NCBI RefSeq assembly: GCF_026262505.1
Contig: NC_067206.1
Span: forward strand, 31,821,896 to 31,885,895
Source of the DNA: Trichomonas vaginalis G3
Lineage: Eukaryota > Parabasalia > Trichomonadida > Trichomonadidae
Direction: 5' to 3'
DNA length: 64,000 bases
The notes beneath the pieces were generated by a model that had not been told where the DNA came from, did no database searches, and was given only the letters and a program-made list of their open reading frames with translations. Below, in pieces: positions 59,337-64,000 of this stretch (the stretch's first letter is position 1; each line of letters starts with the position of its first letter). The translations under genes were made by a program, and so were the position numbers.

Positions 59337-61178
59337 ATGCCACGTAAGCTACGTAAGAATATACGTAAGAGGAAGGGAGCATTGAAACATCCAAAAGTAA
59401 AACTGACACCACAACAACAGTTGCAACAACAAATGCTGAATGACCCCACTATGTTGCAACAAATGTCAAGCAATCCTATGCTTTTAAACCGAGTTGTTGG
59501 TGCACAGAGTGGAGGTTTAAGAGCGGCACTTTTAGCGAAAATGGCAGGCTATGGTGGAGCTGCAGACGGAACAGCATATAACCCTCAAAGTCAAATGAAT
59601 TTGAGTTCACTCAAAAATCAAATAACAGATGTCAAAAAGTCAAACATAGACATACAGAAGCAAATAAGTGAAAACGAAAAGAAACTAGAATATGACAGAC
59701 ACACAAAGAAACTCAATGAGTTAAACGTAGAGAAAAAGAAGAAAGAAGAACAACTGAAAGAACTAAGTACAGAGGAATATGCGAAAAAAGTGTCAGAAAA
59801 AGCAGCAGAAGTAGCAAAAATGGAACAAGATGTTGTAAATTTGAAAAACCATACGACTCGATATAAAGTACTGAAAGATGAAGAGATAAAACAAAAAGCC
59901 CTGAAGACATATATGGATAGCGATGAGTATAAAAAAGAAGTTGAAGCAAATGTAAAGGCAGAAAAACTTTTACAGTTGCAAAACCAAACCGTACAGTATG
60001 AAAACTTAGCACAAGAAAGTAAAAATAACGACGCGGCTATGCAAAAGGCAATGAAAAGCGCAGAATATATAAAAGCTAACAATGACTGGTTAGATGCCCA
60101 AGCCAACGCTAAAGCAGCCCAACTCATAGGGTCAATAAGGACAAAAATACAAGCGGATGAAGACAGTTCAAATGAAACTTTAACAAATGCTGACTTTAAG
60201 AACGCCTTCGAAGCTCTTCATAGTAAGGTGAAACAAGTGAACGACTTCTCATCTGGAAAGAAACTGAAGTCTGAAGGTTTCGACAAAGAGTTAAAAGAAG
60301 TAGCACAAAATATGACGAAAATAACAGATGCAGCAACGAGACAGGCAGTTCAAAGTGCCTATGACGCCGTTAGAGCAACTGTTGTGAAAAGTCAAGAAAA
60401 AGAGTTACAACAGACCAAAACAGACCTAGTAAATGCTTTCTTAAAAACGAAAAGTCAGGTAGGACATTACGCTGCAGATGGAACATATGTGCCAGCTGGT
60501 GGAACTTATATACCACCAAACCCTCCAAGAGAAGCACCTGCACCAGGACTACCTAAAACATTTACATCGTCACATGGACATAGACACAGGCATGCACCAA
60601 AACCAACACAACAACAACAACCAACACAACAACCAACAGTTCAAAACCCTGCACAACCAACAGTTCAAAACCCTGCACAACAACAACCACAAACAGAGCA
60701 AGGACATAAAAGAAGTAGAGAACAAGGAAACCAAGAATTCTTAAAAATGCTTAAAGAAGAGTGTGGTTTCCCAGATACTGTTGACTTTAGTGACAGATAT
60801 AAAGAAGCTATTAGAAAGTTCAAGGATGGAAATACTGACCCGAACCTATTTAGCTTTATGGCTCAGCACCAAAACGGATATAATCTCAAACCTGGAAAAT
60901 ACAAGCTCGCTAAGGGATATGATTTAATAGCATATCATCCAAATGACATGGATGAATTTACTCCGAGATATTTGATGTCAGAGCTAAATGACAATTCAAC
61001 TTTCGTCATGAAACGCGTAAAAAATAGAGACGGAACGAAAGAACAAAAGCTTATGAATGCGGATGACGTAGATAGGGAAATTGTTGAAAACGGTCTCGGA
61101 ATATATGAAATGCCAGCAGATGAGGTACAAGAAACTCCACAGGAAGAAGTTCAGATACAACCAGACATGGAAAAATAG
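59337..61178 (+). CDS. Maverick 2: unknown basic/coiled-coil protein, 613 aa, looks whole
   Basis: ATG 59337, MPRKLRKNIRKRKGALKHPK. The basic N-terminus (~1-25) is followed by a Gln-rich segment, a Gly-rich patch (AKMAGYGGAADGTAYN), a long coiled coil (~80-260, Lys/Glu-rich), a second helical region, a Gly/Pro loop (VPAGGTYIPPNPP), a His patch and a Gln/Pro repeat. The C-terminal globular part contains TPRYLMSELNDNSTFVMKRV. No enzyme motif. The basic start suggests DNA or capsid contact (inference). Same protein family as 21905 onward in element 1. Confidence 0.7.
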   Translation: MPRKLRKNIRKRKGALKHPKVKLTPQQQLQQQMLNDPTMLQQMSSNPMLLNRVVGAQSGGLRAALLAKMAGYGGAADGTAYNPQSQMNLSSLKNQITDVKKSNIDIQKQISENEKKLEYDRHTKKLNELNVEKKKKEEQLKELSTEEYAKKVSEKAAEVAKMEQDVVNLKNHTTRYKVLKDEEIKQKALKTYMDSDEYKKEVEANVKAEKLLQLQNQTVQYENLAQESKNNDAAMQKAMKSAEYIKANNDWLDAQANAKAAQLIGSIRTKIQADEDSSNETLTNADFKNAFEALHSKVKQVNDFSSGKKLKSEGFDKELKEVAQNMTKITDAATRQAVQSAYDAVRATVVKSQEKELQQTKTDLVNAFLKTKSQVGHYAADGTYVPAGGTYIPPNPPREAPAPGLPKTFTSSHGHRHRHAPKPTQQQQPTQQPTVQNPAQPTVQNPAQQQPQTEQGHKRSREQGNQEFLKMLKEECGFPDTVDFSDRYKEAIRKFKDGNTDPNLFSFMAQHQNGYNLKPGKYKLAKGYDLIAYHPNDMDEFTPRYLMSELNDNSTFVMKRVKNRDGTKEQKLMNADDVDREIVENGLGIYEMPADEVQETPQEEVQIQPDMEK

Positions 61179-61180
61179 TT

Positions 61181-62531
61181 CAGCAACAACAGCTAGAAGA
61201 GCCTGAAGGAAACGAACAAGTCCTTCCTTTGGAAACTAACTTCACAGAACTAGATGAAGATTTGGAACAGCCGAAAAATCTTGACCCTCAACAAGAGTAT
61301 GCGGAGAATATGGAATATTTCCAAGAGTCTAAAAAAAATTCGGCTGACATAGTAGAAGAATATCGAAAAATGTTTGCCGACATACAAAAGACTCCAGCAC
61401 CAGATGAAAATATTCAGCATAGAATGGAAGCACTGAAAGAAAATGTACACAAATACAACAACCCTTTTTACTTACGAGCATTTAACGTTCAATCTTCGGA
61501 TGAACTCGGTGAAAATAAAAGGTTAAATTTCAAGAAAACATATAGAAATGAAACATTGTTTAAAGTTCATTCAGAACCTAACCAAGATGGAAACAACCTA
61601 CTTTTGTTTCTGCAGACGATGGAACTACAATGAGATGGGGTCATAAAGCTAACCCGGATAGGTGGTTCATAAACTTACAACCTCAATTCCAAGAAGTTGT
61701 AGACGCAATGGAAGTCAATGGTGAACCAGATATAGCTGGTATTTTAAGCGCGGCTTTAATGCCATTGAAAGATATGAAACATGCAGATATTTTGGACCAG
61801 TATGAAATGAACATGGCTGATGGAAATATAACACCTGACGTTCTAGAACATTTATCTCAAAGAACTACACAGAACCATAGAGATGGTATATTTTGGTGAA
61901 GAGTTTAGAAAGAAAGTTAGGGAGCGGAGAAGGAAGAGAACCTATTGTACATGACCTTGCAAACGAAAGTTTACAAAATGTCATAAAAACTTACTTTGCA
62001 GGCGATGAATCGAGAAGGGATGAATATTTAAGAAAACTCAAATGGACAGTACCAAATGAAATGTTAGTATTGAAAAACATGTTCCTTGACAAAATAAAAC
62101 CAACTACAGAAATAAACGACGCAAGACTGAAAGATTGGGTAAAAGCTTTCCCATTCACAAAAGATATTATTGGTAACATGGAAAGAAAACCAGAATGGCT
62201 ACAAAAACATATATTTGGAAACGAGCTTATTCCATATGGACAAGCTCTGTTTGAAGAGCTTGAACCAGAAACTCAGGAAAGAGTCATGCAAACAATACGC
62301 GAAGACTCAAATACAAACTATGACAAAATCTTTCTAGGATATAGGTTACCTGAGATGGGCGACCAGAGCCAAAAGGCAAAAAGGACATGGGAAATTTGCA
62401 ACATACTAGATGAACATAATGCAAAGATGCAACAACTTCAAGCAGAGGGCAATGAAGGAAAAAGAAGAGTTAAAAACTCAGTCAGGAAGAAAGTAAAGCT
62501 TGGTCCACGTGGGTTCTATTATGACATATAA
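61181..62531 (+). CDS. Maverick 2: unknown acidic then globular protein region (broken)
   Basis: Starts within an acidic, Glu/Gln-rich stretch (FTELDEDLEQPKNLDPQQ), then helical blocks (NVHKYNNPFYLRAFN, RWGHKANPDRWFINLQPQF), ending in a basic tail (KRRVKNSVRKKVKLGPRGFY). The basic tail immediately before the capsid-like region recalls core or scaffold proteins, but no motif proves this. Broken. Confidence 0.55.
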
Positions 62532-62557
62532 ATCCAACTATTCTATATTTTTACTCA

Positions 62558-64000
62558 TATGAAATGTACGCCGCTCAGAATATAACGCCAACAGTTTTGG
62601 ATGCTATGAATGGAAATGTTTCCGAATGGTATAACGAATGCGACAATGCCATTAGAAGGTCAGAAATAGTTCCTGGAACTTACGAATATACAACTGCTGT
62701 TTCTTATGGAAATGTAGGTGAGTTTGGAGAAGGTTCTTCAACAACAGTAGATATTGCTTGCGACAGGTTTCATATTATTTCTATTGACAACTCATTCTTA
62801 TACGTGGAACAAGACATTGAAATAAAACCTTCTGCCAAGTTGTCTGACAAGAAAGGTTGCAATGGAATTTTCTATGTCGGATACCAATATGCTCCAGAAG
62901 TTTTCATGGGATATAAGATATATTCTAACTCTGACTTAGTTCAAACAGTAACATGGGCAAACTATGAATGGTTCGCTTTGAGAAACTCAGTACAACCACA
63001 AGCTAGAGAACAAACAGACCAGTATGCAACTATTGAGAAAATAAGAAGACTTGACCCTAACGTTCCAGGAGTTTATGTTGACCTTTCTGGACAAACTGCA
63101 GCAGCAGTAACCAAAGTAAAACTGAAACTTAGAGTTCCTTTGTCATCTTTCCTCATCTTCAGGTTTTTAAGATACTTGCCAAACTGGGCAGGAAAAATTT
63201 CTATCGAACTTACTCCAAGCAAAAATAACTTAGTCATTGCACCAACACAAGACCCATTCACTCTTACAGAAGTAGTGGGAACAAATAAAATGTCATTCGC
63301 CGACTTTTGCAAAAACAAAGTTGACTTAGACTTTGGTTTCTCAAACCTCAACACTGAAGTAAACTATTATTTCAATGCTGCTGGAGATGCTTGGGACCCA
63401 GTTAAGTTCACATGCGAAAAGTTTGAATGCAAGAGAATAGAAAGCAGACTTGCAGTCTATATGTTGGACCCAGATATTTCAAATGCTTTAGCTGCCAAAT
63501 ATATTGCAGTTCCACTTATGTTCCCTATACACCAAATATCTGTCAAAGACTTTGCAGGTGAAGTTGGAAACCAAAGTGCTGACCCAGGTGCAAGAACAGA
63601 TATTGCTTTAACAACTGCAATGAAACATGCAGATACTATGTTTGTACTGTTCAGACGAACTATAAATGACTATTCTTGCTTCTACAACCCTGGTATTAAA
63701 TATCATATAAACATAGATGGCAAATATTATCCAAGAGAAGAATATTCTACAGTTGAGGATATGAGGTCATACAACTTGACATTAGATGCTATGAACTTTA
63801 ACAACAACTTCACAACAACCATTAACCCTGAAATGCAAAGTTCTATTATGCCATATGTGAAAGTATGGACCCATACAGGAAGTCAAAAAACTCAATATAC
63901 AAATGGAGACCGTTCAAACTTTTGGCTTGGCATTCCATTTGCTGACTCAGAAGACTTTATGGGTGGTATTTCAACTGTTGGTACAGTTCAAATACAATAT
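62558..64000 (+). CDS. Maverick 2: putative major capsid protein region, incomplete at window edge
   Basis: Corresponds to 25190-26800 of element 1 (YAAQNITPTVLDAMNGNVSE, GIFYVGYQYAPEVFMGYKIY, FRFLRYLPNWAGK, PLMFPIHQISVKDF). Beta-rich and ~550 residues long in total, in keeping with a double jelly-roll capsid protein. Continues beyond the right edge. Confidence 0.55.

Larger units (their letters stand above)
58834..64000. mobile_element. Maverick/Polinton element 2, left part (runs off the window)
   Basis: Begins with A37 (58834-58870), then the same terminal sequence GGTAGTGGGGCTTCCAGG as element 1, a variant tandem sub-unit zone (to ~59035), and the same gene order: unknown basic/coiled-coil protein, unknown protein, capsid-like region. 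Similarity to element 1 is high throughout by eye, so both are copies of one recent family. The visible part has only a few breaks and is clearly less damaged than element 1. The other terminus and target-site duplication are outside the window. Confidence 0.9.

Noticed and set aside
1-64000. tRNA, rRNA or spliceosomal RNA genes
   Set aside because: Scanned by eye for conserved arms and boxes and saw none. A covariance-model search could still find a divergent one.

Overview
The window looks like nuclear DNA of a trichomonad protist (Parabasalia), most like Trichomonas vaginalis. The reasons are BspA-type leucine-rich-repeat surface proteins, a trichomonad-type ankyrin gene, discoidin (F5/8 type C) paralogues, TCAYT-type initiator motifs a few bases upstream of ATG codons, AT-rich intergenic DNA, no clear introns, and two Maverick/Polinton elements. 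The species call is inference from gene families. A run of 25 N lies at 29988-30012.

Layout. 1-2145(-): secreted DUF4838/glycoside-hydrolase-like protein, open at the left edge. 3113-7375(+): giant ankyrin protein. 8968-9596: an array of DNA hairpins with no gene. 10551-11216(-): discoidin-like protein. 11834-14905(-): large BspA protein without an obvious ATG start. 15306-17118(+): two tail-anchored discoidin-like paralogues. 17328-43206: a tandem array whose unit is a secreted Cys-rich discoidin gene (+) facing a 216-residue conserved gene of unknown function (-). One discoidin copy is split by a TTAA-flanked 1.09-kb insertion (18962-20051), one carries a nonsense codon, and the array is interrupted by a 15.7-kb Maverick (21432-37167, broken, TSD CTTTG).

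43356-45980 is a 2.6-kb element with ~52-bp terminal inverted repeats. It has no transposase and holds an array of about twenty hairpins. It abuts a BspA gene that has lost its 5' end (45981-47619). Two further BspA genes (47927-49714 + and 50868-52874 -) converge. Next come small TTAA-flanked MITEs, a decayed ankyrin gene (53924-55283), a possible kinase relic, an Alg5-like protein without catalytic motifs (56522-57346 -), a SAM-domain/C2HC zinc-finger protein (57865-58776 +), and the left part of a second Maverick (58834 to the right edge).

Host genes here are mainly surface or secreted adhesion-type families that have expanded locally by duplication. The most novel material is the two hairpin arrays (8968-9596 and 43779-45663). 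Stem sequences differ between units while pairing is kept. One array lies inside a terminal-inverted-repeat element, and neither is explained by a gene.
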